A stretch of DNA of 21,842 nucleotides from a virus (IMGVR_UViG_3300033153_005158:1-21842), one strand, 5' to 3'. Counted from the stretch's first letter, positions 13,867-21,842 are shown. Made by a program: numbers and translations. Notes: generated by a model not told the origin, from the sequence alone.

Positions 13867-14952
13867 CTACCCTCCAATAAACTGTTTTATATCTTTATAT
13901 GGCTGAAGGATCTTTCCTGCCCTTACCTGTATTCTTCTCACGGCAAGATCTTTTTGCAAATCCAAGAAAGATTTCCAATCTGCTTCTTCCACGTAAGGCC
14001 GAACCCTCTTTCCCGTTGAAGGATCAACTGGTGCGTTGTTTCCGCCGTACGGGAACCGCGATGCCTTAGTGCCGGCGCCTTTGTTGTTCCGAAGAACTGC
14101 GCCATTAGCTCCTTCCATTTCCCACCCTAGCGGGGTATCATGCAAAACCGTAAATCTAATTTGTGCAGAAACCATTTTCGGATACAAGGAGCCATCAAAT
14201 TCGGCTGTGCCTTCACGGGTTTTTCTTGTGCTTTCCCAATTCTTGTGCTCTCCATGGTTAGGATATACTTTCGCGCCCACTACTTGCTCAATGGCCGGAT
14301 CAAAAACTCCAAACTCTAGTTTGGGCGTAAAACTAAAGCCCTCTATGATACCTGGAAGTCCGGCTTGTGCGGCCGGACTATTGACTGTGTCATGACCCGG
14401 CTTCATAATCAGGTTTCCCATCTTAATTTTAAAAATAGGACCGGATCGCATTGTAGTAGCTCCACTTCCGGCGCCGATGGCGTTATCATAAACCGGATAA
14501 AGAAATTGAACTAAGCGATTCATCTTTGCCAAGTTTTCCTTTGCTTCTTCTAGCCCTGATGCCGGTACATCCCAGCCCAACGTTATCACGCGGCCGGTCC
14601 TTTTGTAAGTGGCTACAGGATCCATCCTTCCAAAGACAGATTCCTTGTTGTATTCTGTGGTGTAAGTATCTTGAAACGTGGTAATGAAAGATTTGAAAAA
14701 GACATTCAATTGTGTAGGGACATGCCAAATTTCGATAAACTGCTTCTTCTTATTTGCCAAGTCGTCTGTTGCACTATTGTATAAGTTGCCGTCGGCTGTT
14801 GGGTGGCTAGCAACGAAGAACGGTTCGGTGGCGTCAAGAATATCAGAAGTTTCGCGAGTCTCATATTGTACCGTATCAGATTCGCCTAATGCGGTTTCTG
14901 TGGCGCCGTTGCTGGAGTCGAGGCTAAGGCTGCCTTTTGGTTGGTTCTCCAT
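13867..14952 (-). CDS. Tail tube-baseplate connector, T4 gp48/gp54-like
   Basis: A 361-residue soluble structural protein. After an acidic, Ser/Thr-rich N-terminus (about 1-55), a region with VFGRMDPVATYKRTGRVITLGWDVPASG (about 105-132) is followed by EAKENLAKMNRLVQFLYPVYD (about 135-155). The 'R.DP...Y..T.R.I...(F/W).(I/V)P....EA..NL.K...L..FLYP.Y' pattern, together with position directly behind the tape measure gene, suggests the gp48/gp54 class that caps the baseplate and starts the tail tube. The assignment is by pattern and gene order; another baseplate subunit is possible. The ribosome site GGGAGG lies in the end of the tape measure gene, three bases separate the two genes, and the LysM gene follows after three bases. 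Confidence 0.68.
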   Translation of the reverse strand: MENQPKGSLSLDSSNGATETALGESDTVQYETRETSDILDATEPFFVASHPTADGNLYNSATDDLANKKKQFIEIWHVPTQLNVFFKSFITTFQDTYTTEYNKESVFGRMDPVATYKRTGRVITLGWDVPASGLEEAKENLAKMNRLVQFLYPVYDNAIGAGSGATTMRSGPIFKIKMGNLIMKPGHDTVNSPAAQAGLPGIIEGFSFTPKLEFGVFDPAIEQVVGAKVYPNHGEHKNWESTRKTREGTAEFDGSLYPKMVSAQIRFTVLHDTPLGWEMEGANGAVLRNNKGAGTKASRFPYGGNNAPVDPSTGKRVRPYVEEADWKSFLDLQKDLAVRRIQVRAGKILQPYKDIKQFIGG

Positions 14953-14955
14953 TAT

Positions 14956-17424
14956 CTATTTCCTCCCAAGTAATACAGCTTTCCTTTCAACTGTATCTAT
15001 TATATATTCTGCCATGATTTTTCCATCCAATTCCAAAGTAATTCTTGAATGGCCGGCTGCGCCGGCGCCTGTTCCTCCGCCGCCTGTCGTAGCCACAGCT
15101 ATATCTCTTACTTGATCTGCTACATCCTTAAGCGATTCTGCCCACTCTTCAGTAGTCTCTATCAATCCATCAAACATCTTCTTTATACCATCCGGAGCAA
15201 GACCTATTTTGAATCCATCATTAATTGCTTTTCCTATTCTCTCGAATACTTTTGAAGGCGATCCCATTTCAACCTCGTCTTCGGCGCCCATGATTGACTG
15301 TTCCAGTAGCTCGGGCATGATGTATTCAGTGCCGGCAGCGCCTTTCATGATGCCATCTTTCATGGCCTCGCCCAAGGGCTCCGTCGATGCGGCGTTCGGA
15401 GCCACCGTCAGTGCGGCCGCATCAATGCCAATGGCGGCTTCGCCTATTACCTCTCCAAGATATTGAGCGAGCATGTTGCCGGACGCCTTCATGCTTTTGG
15501 CCATGGCCTTCATTGCTTTAGACATTGGATCTAAAAACAACTCAACGAGAGCCTTTCGGACTGGATTAAAAACCGGACCTTTTATTGTCTTTGTGACGCT
15601 TTCAACTCCGGATGCGAAAGATGCGGCCATTGAACCTTCGCCTTCACCACTAAAAACCTTATCGAGGCCAAGACCTTCAAGAACCTTTGCCTTTAAGTTT
15701 TCCCATGCTTTTTCGCTGCTCTCTCCGCCGGCGGTGAATTCTTCGAAAAAGGTTGTCAAAATATCGGTCCATTTCGTGATCTTTTTAAAGCCTTCGCCGC
15801 TAGCGCTGAAGAACTTCGTTGCCCACCCTATTGCCATCTCAAAAGCTTTTGTCATACCGGTGCCGATGAGCTTAACTATCGATCTTACTGCATCTCCAAA
15901 AGGGGATCCTTTCCTGAGTGCCTTAAACAAAACTCCGAAGGCATCTCCGAATGCGGTTGCCAGTCCAGTGTTGTTGAAGATAGAAGTAAAGAGCATTCTT
16001 ATTTTTTCTGTAAGAGATACTGTTGATTTAACCATCTTATTGTATGCCTTTGTATCTTTCTCTTTTTCTTTCGCCTCTTTTCGTGCTTGGCGCGCTGCGC
16101 GGCCTGATGAATTCATCAACTGTGCCAGTTGTTGTTCGTCCATTCCCATTTGCTCTGCGACTGCCTTTCTCTCAAACCTTTCCATTTGATCGAAATTCTT
16201 GCCTGCCATGTCAAGAGAACTCTTTAGGGCCTGGACTCTCTCCGCCTCGTTCATGTTCATCATCTCTAGAGTATTCAGATAATCTCCCCCAAGAAGCGCA
16301 TTTAAATTACCGACGGAGCCGGCGGCCGAGTCAAATGTATCAAACTTTGAGGCGACGCCCAATAGAGTATCCATTGCCAATCCGCTGGCCATGGCGGATG
16401 CTTCTAAATCTTTAAAGACAGACATCATGTTAGGGCCGTGAGCCATCAATGTCTTGGAAGCGGAAACAAAATCACTGGCTAACGCATCAGGTGTCTTGCC
16501 AAAGGCTGCTGCGGAGGCGGCTAGCCCTTTCCACACTTTATCGCCGGCGTCAGCTGTCATCCCCATTGCGTTAGTTAGGACGGTCATCCCTTGGCCAGTT
16601 GTGGATGCGCCAATACCAACTCTCTCTAGTTCGGCTGCGGTGCCAATGAGCGCTGACTTTGTTTTCGTAGACAAAGACGTGAATGTAGTGAAGGAACTGC
16701 CCAATCCTTTTGCTGCGGCAGTCGCTTGTTGGATATCGACTCCCATTCCGAAGTTGATTGCCCTTCCCGTAGCTTTGGCACTGGCGCCTGCATCGCCTAG
16801 GCTGGCATTCAGCGACGACATCTGCTCATCAAAGAGAGTAAATCGCTCAGTCGTTTCTTTCCATATGGAGCCGGCGATGCTAGACACGATATTAGTAAAG
16901 CTGAAAGCTTCGAAGAAACTATCTTTCAGATTTCTCCCCATCACAGCCAAAGCAGAAATAGGATCCGACATTTTTGATATATTCTTATACGACGTAATGA
17001 GATTTCCTGCCATTGTGCCGGCGGCAGAGGCGCTGATACCGAGACTGGTACCGATACTGTCTATCAACCCATGAGTTGCCTCTAAGCCTTTTGCCTGTGC
17101 AGTATAAAGCTTCTCTTGCTTGACGCCCTGTTTCAGGCTTTTTGCGTTTGCTTTGTATTGTTTTGTCAGATGGCTTTGAAGTTTTTCATCTTTTTCTGCT
17201 TTTCTTTTGCCACTTGCGACTTCTTCTTTAGACAGCTTTGACATCAATTGATATTGTTCTTGCTTTACCTTGAGGATTTCTTGTTCAATCTTTAGAAGTT
17301 GCTTTGCGTGATCGTACCTATCCTCACTATCGATATATTTCTTTAACTCTTCTAGTAGTGCCTTGTCTTCTATCAGCTTCTTTACCGCTGGATCGTCTTT
17401 AAAGGATGTTTTCGGATCTGCCAT
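14956..17424 (-). CDS. Tail tape measure protein
   Basis: Sets tail length and is ejected through the tube. The 822-residue protein starts with a highly charged coiled coil (about 14-115, KKYIDSEDRYDHAKQLLK... repeated Lys/Glu/Gln/Leu). It continues with Ala/Gly/Ser-rich helical and weakly hydrophobic segments (about 120-470; for example GISASAAGTMAGNLI, and GVASKFDTFDSAAGSVGNLN), which are typical of tape measures. It ends with a Gly-rich linker and a short beta segment ITLELDGKIMAEYI, also common at tape measure C-termini. It is the longest gene in the tail region after the baseplate protein. By the usual rule of about 0.15 nm per residue, tail length would be near 120 nm (estimate). Position after the chaperone and its frameshift product is the canonical order. 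Confidence 0.92.
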   Translation of the reverse strand: MADPKTSFKDDPAVKKLIEDKALLEELKKYIDSEDRYDHAKQLLKIEQEILKVKQEQYQLMSKLSKEEVASGKRKAEKDEKLQSHLTKQYKANAKSLKQGVKQEKLYTAQAKGLEATHGLIDSIGTSLGISASAAGTMAGNLITSYKNISKMSDPISALAVMGRNLKDSFFEAFSFTNIVSSIAGSIWKETTERFTLFDEQMSSLNASLGDAGASAKATGRAINFGMGVDIQQATAAAKGLGSSFTTFTSLSTKTKSALIGTAAELERVGIGASTTGQGMTVLTNAMGMTADAGDKVWKGLAASAAAFGKTPDALASDFVSASKTLMAHGPNMMSVFKDLEASAMASGLAMDTLLGVASKFDTFDSAAGSVGNLNALLGGDYLNTLEMMNMNEAERVQALKSSLDMAGKNFDQMERFERKAVAEQMGMDEQQLAQLMNSSGRAARQARKEAKEKEKDTKAYNKMVKSTVSLTEKIRMLFTSIFNNTGLATAFGDAFGVLFKALRKGSPFGDAVRSIVKLIGTGMTKAFEMAIGWATKFFSASGEGFKKITKWTDILTTFFEEFTAGGESSEKAWENLKAKVLEGLGLDKVFSGEGEGSMAASFASGVESVTKTIKGPVFNPVRKALVELFLDPMSKAMKAMAKSMKASGNMLAQYLGEVIGEAAIGIDAAALTVAPNAASTEPLGEAMKDGIMKGAAGTEYIMPELLEQSIMGAEDEVEMGSPSKVFERIGKAINDGFKIGLAPDGIKKMFDGLIETTEEWAESLKDVADQVRDIAVATTGGGGTGAGAAGHSRITLELDGKIMAEYIIDTVERKAVLLGRK

Positions 17425-17445
17425 TCTTTTTTTACCCCATGTTCC

Positions 17446-17790
17446 CTAGCTTTTGAATGGCCACTTTAAGCCAGTAGTTCTCTGAAATCTGGTGACTGCT
17501 TGATCTAAAAGCGTCTTGTTTTTATATGTTGCGGGATTGTCTAGACCGTTATCCTTCCACGAAGAAAGATAGTTCTTCTCTTTCGAAAGGACATCAGCGA
17601 AACTCTTAATCTCTGATTCACTTCCCTTGATCTTCAATGGCAGGAGACTACCCCTATAGAGAGACGGCATGATCCAACGCAGTAAGCCACCAAACATAAG
17701 CCACCACCCCTCGTCTAACTTGCCCTGTTGATCTCGCGCCTTGGAGAAATCAATAACCATCTTGCTTAAATCTTTGTCATTTTTAACCAT
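17446..17790 (-). CDS. Conserved-looking small tail-region protein, function unknown
   Basis: A 114-residue protein starting MVKNDKDLSKMVIDF. The centre LDEGWWLMFGGLLRWIMPSLYRG (about 25-47) is Trp-rich and hydrophobic, possibly a buried or membrane-touching helix. The C-terminal half is basic and polar and ends TGLKWPFKS. The ATG at 17790 is chosen over an upstream GTG (17805), because that GTG overlaps the GGAGG ribosome site spaced 8 bases from the ATG. It lies between the chaperone terminator and the tape measure gene, so a tail-assembly or tape-measure-associated role is plausible, but I do not recognise a family. Confidence 0.7.
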   Translation of the reverse strand: MVKNDKDLSKMVIDFSKARDQQGKLDEGWWLMFGGLLRWIMPSLYRGSLLPLKIKGSESEIKSFADVLSKEKNYLSSWKDNGLDNPATYKNKTLLDQAVTRFQRTTGLKWPFKS

Positions 17791-17803
17791 TGAAAAAACC
17801 TCC

Positions 17804-17819
17804 ACTATTATTAAATAGT
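17804..17819. repeat. Related inverted repeat ahead of the 114-residue tail gene
   Basis: ACTATT-ATTA-AATAGT (6-4-6) directly upstream of the GGAGG ribosome site. On the minus strand it shares the 10-mer ATACTATTTA with the palindrome ahead of the tube gene. It may be a late-gene control element or a translation-level hairpin. Confidence 0.5.
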
Positions 17820-17830
17820 ATAATTTAAAA

Positions 17831-17861
17831 AATAAAAGAGCACCATCGATGCTCTTTTATT
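17831..17861 (-). terminator. Rho-independent terminator after the tail chaperone genes
   Basis: A perfect 12-base-pair stem AATAAAAGAGCA / TGCTCTTTTATT with a 7-base loop (17843-17849). On the minus strand it is followed by TTTTTAAATTA. The stem begins 5 bases after the stop of the short downstream frame of the chaperone. It could also act on plus-strand transcripts. It separates the sheath-tube-chaperone transcript from the tape measure group. Confidence 0.85.
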
Positions 17862-17866
17862 GCTTC

Positions 17867-18040
17867 CTATCTACTCTTATTAGCTTCGTTCTCCATCTCT
17901 AATTGCTTGACTAGCCGTTTGGTGAACCACACCCTCAACTGAACTGGAAGATTATACGCCTCGAACAAGCTCCACCCGCCATAATACTTAAGGGAGTGAA
18001 ACTGTTCATAAACCTGTTCCATATAATCAGGCGTCAGGCC
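17867..18040 (-). CDS. Downstream frame of the tail assembly chaperone (probable frameshift extension)
   Basis: Behind the 7-T run that ends the gp26-like gene, the +1 frame (equivalently -2) is open for 57 codons, from GGC at 18040 to TAG at 17867. It encodes GLTPDYMEQVYEQFHSLKYY followed by GGWSLFEAYNLPVQLRVWF and a charged helix. It includes an ATG at 18022 (51 residues), but no ribosome site precedes it, and that ATG lies only 7 bases from the end of the upstream frame. The 'LPVxLRxWF' helix resembles the second-frame (T-like) part of tail assembly chaperones in other phages (by pattern). Expression as a fusion of about 354 residues with the upstream protein is inferred, not shown; independent re-initiation at the ATG is the alternative. 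Confidence 0.75.
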   Translation of the reverse strand, partial: GLTPDYMEQVYEQFHSLKYYGGWSLFEAYNLPVQLRVWFTKRLVKQLEMENEANKSR

Positions 18041-18932
18041 AAAAAAACCGAGGCGTAATAGGTACCTCTAATTCCTGTTCGTAATCACATGTTTCGCAGA
18101 CGAACTCCTGCTTTAAATCGATATTTGGTGTCAACTCTTTAAACGCTTTGCGTAGAAATCTAGAATCAGAGGCTGGCATAGAGTTGATAAAGCTCTCTTT
18201 CTCTAGAGGATTTGAAATTCCATTTACAGAAACCACCACCCTCTTAAAATGTTCTGTCAAAGCATTCTCTGGTAATTTCTTCTTTTTTCGCATTTCTGCT
18301 GCACGAGTAATGTCTCCCTCGTCTTTACCATTCAGCAATCTCACCTCGACAACAACGGCGGATTTTGGCAAGGTAATGAGATATGTCGATCCGCCAGCAT
18401 ATTCCAGTCCGGCGCCTAAGTCAGCATCCCCACTCTCCAGATCAACTGGCCCTTTGTTTGGGCATGCGCTGAGATCAAAACCATGATCTTTATCCTCGTA
18501 ACCACACAATGGGCACGAAACAGCTGTCTCATAGAGGGCGCCGTAAGCACTAATGCGTGCAGCGACAAGAAGGGCGTTCCTATCTCCGATCAACAGTTCT
18601 TCTGTCTTAATTGATTTGTTCACAATCAGACTTCGGAGCAGACGGTCAAAGAGAATCCCTTTTTTAAGAAAGGATTCTGTTGTAAGAATGTCCTCTTCTC
18701 TAGCTGTCATCTCTTTGATCTCTACCTCTCCCACTCCGTGAAGAGAGCTGCCTTCTGGATAAAATTGTCCTTTAGACGGTAGTTCAACTATCTCAGTGGG
18801 AACAACATACGATAGTTGATTAGAATTAGGTGCTGGGTTTGATATAGCATCAATCACAGGCGGAGCTTCCCCGGATTGCTGTGCGCCGGGCGCAGGCATT
18901 CCGAGACGATCCTCGTTATTTCTTCTTGTCAT
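18027..18932 (-). CDS. T4 gp26/gp51-type baseplate/tail assembly chaperone
   Basis: Assembly protein of the T4 baseplate-chaperone family. In 301 residues, a Pro/Ser/Asn-rich N-terminus leads to the hallmark LPSKGQFYPEG (51-61), followed by VEIKEMTAREEDIL (70-83) and a helical core. Two cysteine pairs, Cys140-x2-Cys143 and Cys279-x2-Cys282, suggest a zinc ribbon. It ends ITPRFFWPDA. It lies between the tail tube and the tape measure gene, exactly where lambda-type phages place gpG/gpGT, which bind the tape measure during assembly. At codons 296-298 the mRNA runs CGG TTT TTT TGG, a 7-T slippery tract (18047-18041), and an overlapping frame follows (17867-18040). This supports a chaperone role with a minor frameshifted form. 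An AGAGAGG ribosome site precedes the ATG. Confidence 0.87.
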   Translation of the reverse strand: MTRRNNEDRLGMPAPGAQQSGEAPPVIDAISNPAPNSNQLSYVVPTEIVELPSKGQFYPEGSSLHGVGEVEIKEMTAREEDILTTESFLKKGILFDRLLRSLIVNKSIKTEELLIGDRNALLVAARISAYGALYETAVSCPLCGYEDKDHGFDLSACPNKGPVDLESGDADLGAGLEYAGGSTYLITLPKSAVVVEVRLLNGKDEGDITRAAEMRKKKKLPENALTEHFKRVVVSVNGISNPLEKESFINSMPASDSRFLRKAFKELTPNIDLKQEFVCETCDYEQELEVPITPRFFWPDA

Positions 18933-18971
18933 TAAAACCTCTCTTTATTGTCTTCGGGGCGAGTTGGAATA

Positions 18972-19520
18972 TTAAGGATTAAAGGTCTCCAATTCAAACC
19001 AATCATATCTGATATCCATCGTGATGGTCATCAAGTCTTCGCTGTCATACGTGAGATCACCACCAAAATTAACTTTAGTTATCCATGGATTTTTAAGAAT
19101 TGTACGCTCAATGGTGTTTCCATCGCCGTCCAACATTACGATAACAGCGTTGTTCATAGCACCTGTGGCCAGTCTTTTGCTGACCGTACTTGCCATGGTA
19201 GAGTCGGCACCCACTGCATCTGTAATGGTGCTGGGGAGCTGATACCCTGAATCTTGAATCAGCTTGTACAATTGTTCCGTAGCATGAGGATTTGCTGGAT
19301 CTACCATCTCCACACTAATAGTGTTATATTCTACGCTACCAGGATAGTAAAACGTATGATTGAGAAACTTGTGTGTGCCCTCGTTGATAGTCATCTCCGG
19401 CTTATTAACTTTCTTACATATGTAAGTGATGTTTTCGGATAGGCCGGCTACACCCAATTCGAGTATCCATCTAAACGATCTCTTAGGATCTGCTACTTGT
19501 GCGTCTTTCCAAAATGGCAT
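18972..19520 (-). CDS. Tail tube protein, T4 gp19 family
   Basis: Forms the stacked rings of the inner tail tube. The 182-residue protein starts MPFWKDAQVADPKRSFRW and alternates beta strands with ITYICKKVNKPEM, HKFLNHTFYYPGSVEYNTISVEMVDP and a C-terminal VNFGGDLTYDSEDLMTITMDIRYDWFELE. The 'FxxKKVxKPxxxxxxxxHxFLNHxFxYPGxxxWxxIxxxxVDP' pattern and the C-terminal strand pair are those of gp19-like tube proteins in T4-related phages. Length is close to T4 gp19 (163). It follows the sheath gene after a 55-base gap containing an inverted repeat, and the ribosome site TAGGAG lies 10 bases before the ATG. It is probably one of the most abundant virion proteins. Confidence 0.9.
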   Translation of the reverse strand: MPFWKDAQVADPKRSFRWILELGVAGLSENITYICKKVNKPEMTINEGTHKFLNHTFYYPGSVEYNTISVEMVDPANPHATEQLYKLIQDSGYQLPSTITDAVGADSTMASTVSKRLATGAMNNAVIVMLDGDGNTIERTILKNPWITKVNFGGDLTYDSEDLMTITMDIRYDWFELETFNP

Positions 19521-19547
19521 TGTTTAATTTCTCCTATTCTCTCCAGC

Positions 19548-19563
19548 ATACTATAAATAGTAT
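19548..19563. repeat. Inverted repeat between sheath and tube genes
   Basis: A perfect 7-2-7 palindrome, ATACTATAAATAGTAT, fills the middle of the 55-base gap. It could be an RNA hairpin (weak, all A/T but two pairs), an operator, or part of a late promoter. A related inverted repeat lies at 17804-17819 ahead of the 114-residue gene, and the two share ATACTATTTA on the minus strand. Confidence 0.55.
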
Positions 19564-19575
19564 TAGTTTTTAAAT

Positions 19576-21842
19576 TTAGTCCTCAAAACCTGCTCCTGTT
19601 TTTGTAATAACAAAATCAAGTGCAATAAACTCAATGGCGCGCGCGGGTTTCAAGAAAATCTTAGCATATAAGATATTCCTATCAATCAAATCCGGCGTCG
19701 TAGTGGTCTGATCTAACACCACCTTATAGTCTGTGAGCCCCAACCTTGTCTGGATACTTCCTAGGAAAGGATTGACCTGACCCAAGAACCTGTTCCACGT
19801 AGCGTTCACGTTTTGTTCGAACAACAGTGTGGCAGAAATTCTAGATATCTCACGTTTTACATAAATCATCAATCTACGTACATTAATTCTATCCAACGCA
19901 GACCGTGTGACTTGAAGCGTCTTTTGGCCAAAGATTACAATACCTTCCGCTGGAAACTGTGCAATCGGATTAATATTCGCGTTATAGAGATCGTCTCTTT
20001 CTTTGGAATTTAATCTTGAGCGCACATTCGTAACCGGAAGACCTGCACTACCCTCGGTTAGTCCGCCGCGAGTAAAGCCGGCAGGAGCAAACCAGAGTTC
20101 GCTAGATGCCTGACTGCTAGCAAGAGTTCCGAGAACCACTACACTAGGTGGTACCCATAAAGAGCCTCCTGTGGTAACGGTATCTGTCACTTGAACCCAA
20201 GGATAATAAGTACATCCATAACTATTATTAATATTTCTATTGTCCAATAAGTCAATTGTATTTTGTACAGTGCCAATTCGGGCTGAGTCAGATAGAGACG
20301 CATTTTCGCCTGGCGGAGTATACTCTCCAGGAAGGTCAACAATGGCCAATGCATCTGCGCGCGCTTCGCACACGTCCAACAATTTGCTAGTAAGGTTGGT
20401 ATTCAACAGTCCTGGAACAGTCATCATGTTGCATTCCACTACATCAGCGTCTGCTACACTATCAATTGCACGGTCGTATGTGGCATATTCATAACTAGAA
20501 ATTGCGTTTAGACCAACCATTGCTGTATTCCTAAAAGGCTCTTTCTCAAGGATGTTAACCCCTTCAAAGCCTTCACTTATGACGGTTGTAAATTGTTTGA
20601 ATCCCTCTAAGAGGACAGACTGATACGAACCGGATGCCGTAAATGAATCACCTGTTCGGCGTGAGCCAGATACCCAAGCAGCGGAGGCGCCGTTTGTTGC
20701 CGAGCCAGTCGTCAAATCATCCAGAGAGAATATCCAAGAATATTCTAGTGCAGCAGGAATCGTAGTGAAGACACCAGTTCCTTCGGGTTTGCGGCGCAGC
20801 ATATCTCTGATGCTGGCTTCCACACGGTTGCTGTCTACCCTATTGCTAGTTGCTCCAAAGTAAGATTCTTTCTGATCAGTGATTATACCTTCATTGCTAA
20901 GTGTCCTAGTCGGAACAGATGGAAACTCAAAGCTTGCAGTAAATGGTACATTGCCGGCGTTTATGAAGTGGGTGCTAGCAAGTGAATCCGGGATATCATT
21001 GTTCCCTAACACGTATGCCACTCCAGAATCGACGCCAGTGTCCACTCCTAGGGCCGCTGGGCCGGTGCCGCCACTAATGGCAGTAAAACCCTTCCACCTA
21101 GTTGGTCCGTAAACTCCAAATGGCAAGAATTTAGCATCGCCGCTAGCATCTCTAACTGAAGCATCTACCTCTACGCGTATATAGCGAGATTGGTTTACAT
21201 AATCGCCGTAGCTCACATACCTCTTATCGCCGGTATCCCACTCAGTATAAGAATCCCCTATTCGACGCGCAATATAGTTCGGAGAATTTGGATTTAAATT
21301 AACGTCACTATAAGTTTCTACGGGTCTAGGATTGTTATCGCTATCTGTCATTCCACGAACTGAGACACTGAAGTATCCAAAAGGATTCGCGACGTTATTT
21401 GATGGAGTGATACTAGTAATGGATATTTTCAAATTGTTTTGTTGCCATTCGCCGCCACCCAGACCATGAAATCTAAAAAGCTTTTGCATGTTCAGTGCAT
21501 CATATGACGAAGCATCTCCCAAATCTTGAGAAAAGAACCATCCTGTAAAAGAATCTTTAAGCTCTGTGTGCTGAATGTGCTGATCAACACTTGATGAGGC
21601 TAGGCCTAAAATGGTAGCATATCCGGTGAGGCCGGCGGTGCCGATGCCTCCTGATATATCTGTTACACTTCGTTCGAAAGACTCTCCGAGAAAGTATGTC
21701 TTTGATGCGTCTGACGGATTGACCGCCGGATCGTTATTACAAAGCGCTGGATTAGTGTTAAAGACATTCCGGATGAACAATTTACTGTTTTCATCAAAAT
21801 TGAAAACTACCTTTTCTAAGACGGCGCCTGTTTCGTCTTTAA
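19576..21842 (-). CDS. Contractile tail sheath protein, T4 gp18 family (5' end outside window)
   Basis: Outer sheath subunit whose contraction drives tail-tube penetration. The frame is open to the window edge, so at least 755 codons are present and the N-terminus is missing. The TTG at 21780 is an internal Leu, because the upstream in-frame codons read ...VVFNFDENSK and join smoothly to LFIRNVFNTNPALCNND, the conserved N-terminal part of gp18-like sheaths. The C-terminal domain shows NPIAQFPAEGIVIFGQKT, LDRINVRRLMIYVKREI and a final beta segment ARAIEFIALDFVITKTG, all characteristic of gp18. A large variable middle part (about residues 150-420 of the visible part) probably forms the surface-exposed domains. 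T4 gp18 is 659 residues, so this sheath is longer. It heads the tail operon seen here. Confidence 0.93.
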   Translation of the reverse strand, partial: KDETGAVLEKVVFNFDENSKLFIRNVFNTNPALCNNDPAVNPSDASKTYFLGESFERSVTDISGGIGTAGLTGYATILGLASSSVDQHIQHTELKDSFTGWFFSQDLGDASSYDALNMQKLFRFHGLGGGEWQQNNLKISITSITPSNNVANPFGYFSVSVRGMTDSDNNPRPVETYSDVNLNPNSPNYIARRIGDSYTEWDTGDKRYVSYGDYVNQSRYIRVEVDASVRDASGDAKFLPFGVYGPTRWKGFTAISGGTGPAALGVDTGVDSGVAYVLGNNDIPDSLASTHFINAGNVPFTASFEFPSVPTRTLSNEGIITDQKESYFGATSNRVDSNRVEASIRDMLRRKPEGTGVFTTIPAALEYSWIFSLDDLTTGSATNGASAAWVSGSRRTGDSFTASGSYQSVLLEGFKQFTTVISEGFEGVNILEKEPFRNTAMVGLNAISSYEYATYDRAIDSVADADVVECNMMTVPGLLNTNLTSKLLDVCEARADALAIVDLPGEYTPPGENASLSDSARIGTVQNTIDLLDNRNINNSYGCTYYPWVQVTDTVTTGGSLWVPPSVVVLGTLASSQASSELWFAPAGFTRGGLTEGSAGLPVTNVRSRLNSKERDDLYNANINPIAQFPAEGIVIFGQKTLQVTRSALDRINVRRLMIYVKREISRISATLLFEQNVNATWNRFLGQVNPFLGSIQTRLGLTDYKVVLDQTTTTPDLIDRNILYAKIFLKPARAIEFIALDFVITKTGAGFED

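Noticed and set aside
14486-14728. 80-codon minus-strand frame inside the connector gene
   Set aside because: It lies wholly within a well-supported gene in another frame, with no separate start signal.
16190-16215. TTGACA on the minus strand inside the tape measure gene (about 16209-16214)
   Set aside because: No TATAAT-like hexamer lies 15-19 bases downstream, unlike the five accepted promoters.
15473-17074. Long plus-strand open frames (238 and 206 codons) opposite the tape measure gene
   Set aside because: They are shadows of the Ala/Gly/Ser-rich tape measure codons, have no ribosome site or promoter, and show low-complexity Ala/Ser/Pro/Phe sequence.
17791-17805. GTG start five codons upstream of the 114-residue tail gene
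   Set aside because: The GTG overlaps the GGAGG ribosome site that serves the ATG at 17790.
19553-19560. TATAAATA on the plus strand, identical to the T4 late promoter core
   Set aside because: It points away from the genes it would serve, is part of an A/T palindrome, and a lone 8-mer is weak evidence.
21778-21780. TTG as the start of the tail sheath protein
   Set aside because: The frame is open to the window edge, and the upstream residues match the conserved N-terminal region of gp18-like sheaths, so the codon is internal.

Overview
This window is a gene-dense piece of a tailed, contractile-tail (myovirus-type) phage genome. It has no rRNA, tRNA, CRISPR or insertion sequence that I can see. 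Every supported gene lies on the minus strand and is transcribed from high to low coordinates. Genes are packed with ATGA or few-base overlaps, and the longest gap between genes is under about 150 bases. The T4-type proteins (sheath, tube, RecA-type recombinase, zinc-containing ssDNA-binding protein, DnaB-type helicase, RNase H-type 5' nuclease) are combined with a short family-A DNA polymerase and a cobalamin-dependent ribonucleotide reductase. This points to a distant relative of T4 ('far-T4'), not a true T-even phage. The host cannot be named. Good Shine-Dalgarno sites and perfect TTGACA/TATAAT promoters indicate a bacterium with ordinary sigma-70 signals and argue against Bacteroidetes.

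Structural (late) module, 21842 down to 9323, in transcription order: tail sheath (5' end outside the window), tail tube, a T4 gp26/51-type chaperone whose 3' end overlaps a short second frame at a 7-T run (probable programmed frameshift, G/GT-style tail assembly chaperone), a 114-residue unknown protein, the tape measure protein, a gp48/gp54-like tube-baseplate protein, a LysM gp53-like wedge protein, a 989-residue probable baseplate/hub protein, and a 404-residue probable virion protein.

Replication/nucleotide (early or middle) module, 9321 down to 1: minimal family-A DNA polymerase, MazG-like NTP pyrophosphohydrolase, a divergent FtsZ/tubulin-like protein, a small SH3-like protein, ssDNA-binding protein, UvsX/RecA recombinase, a small coiled-coil protein, 5'-3' exonuclease, DnaB-type helicase, class II ribonucleotide reductase, and the first 31 codons of another gene.

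The most striking regulatory signal is a set of five minus-strand promoters. Each has TTGACA, exactly 17 bases of spacer, and TATAAT (once TATACT). All lie in or just ahead of the replication module. Two are inside coding sequence: one in the last structural gene and one in the polymerase gene. None was found in the rest of the structural module. Three rho-independent-type terminators (after ssb, after uvsX, and after the chaperone) break the genome into smaller transcription units. The ssb gene has two tandem promoters in front and a terminator behind, which suits a protein needed in large amounts.
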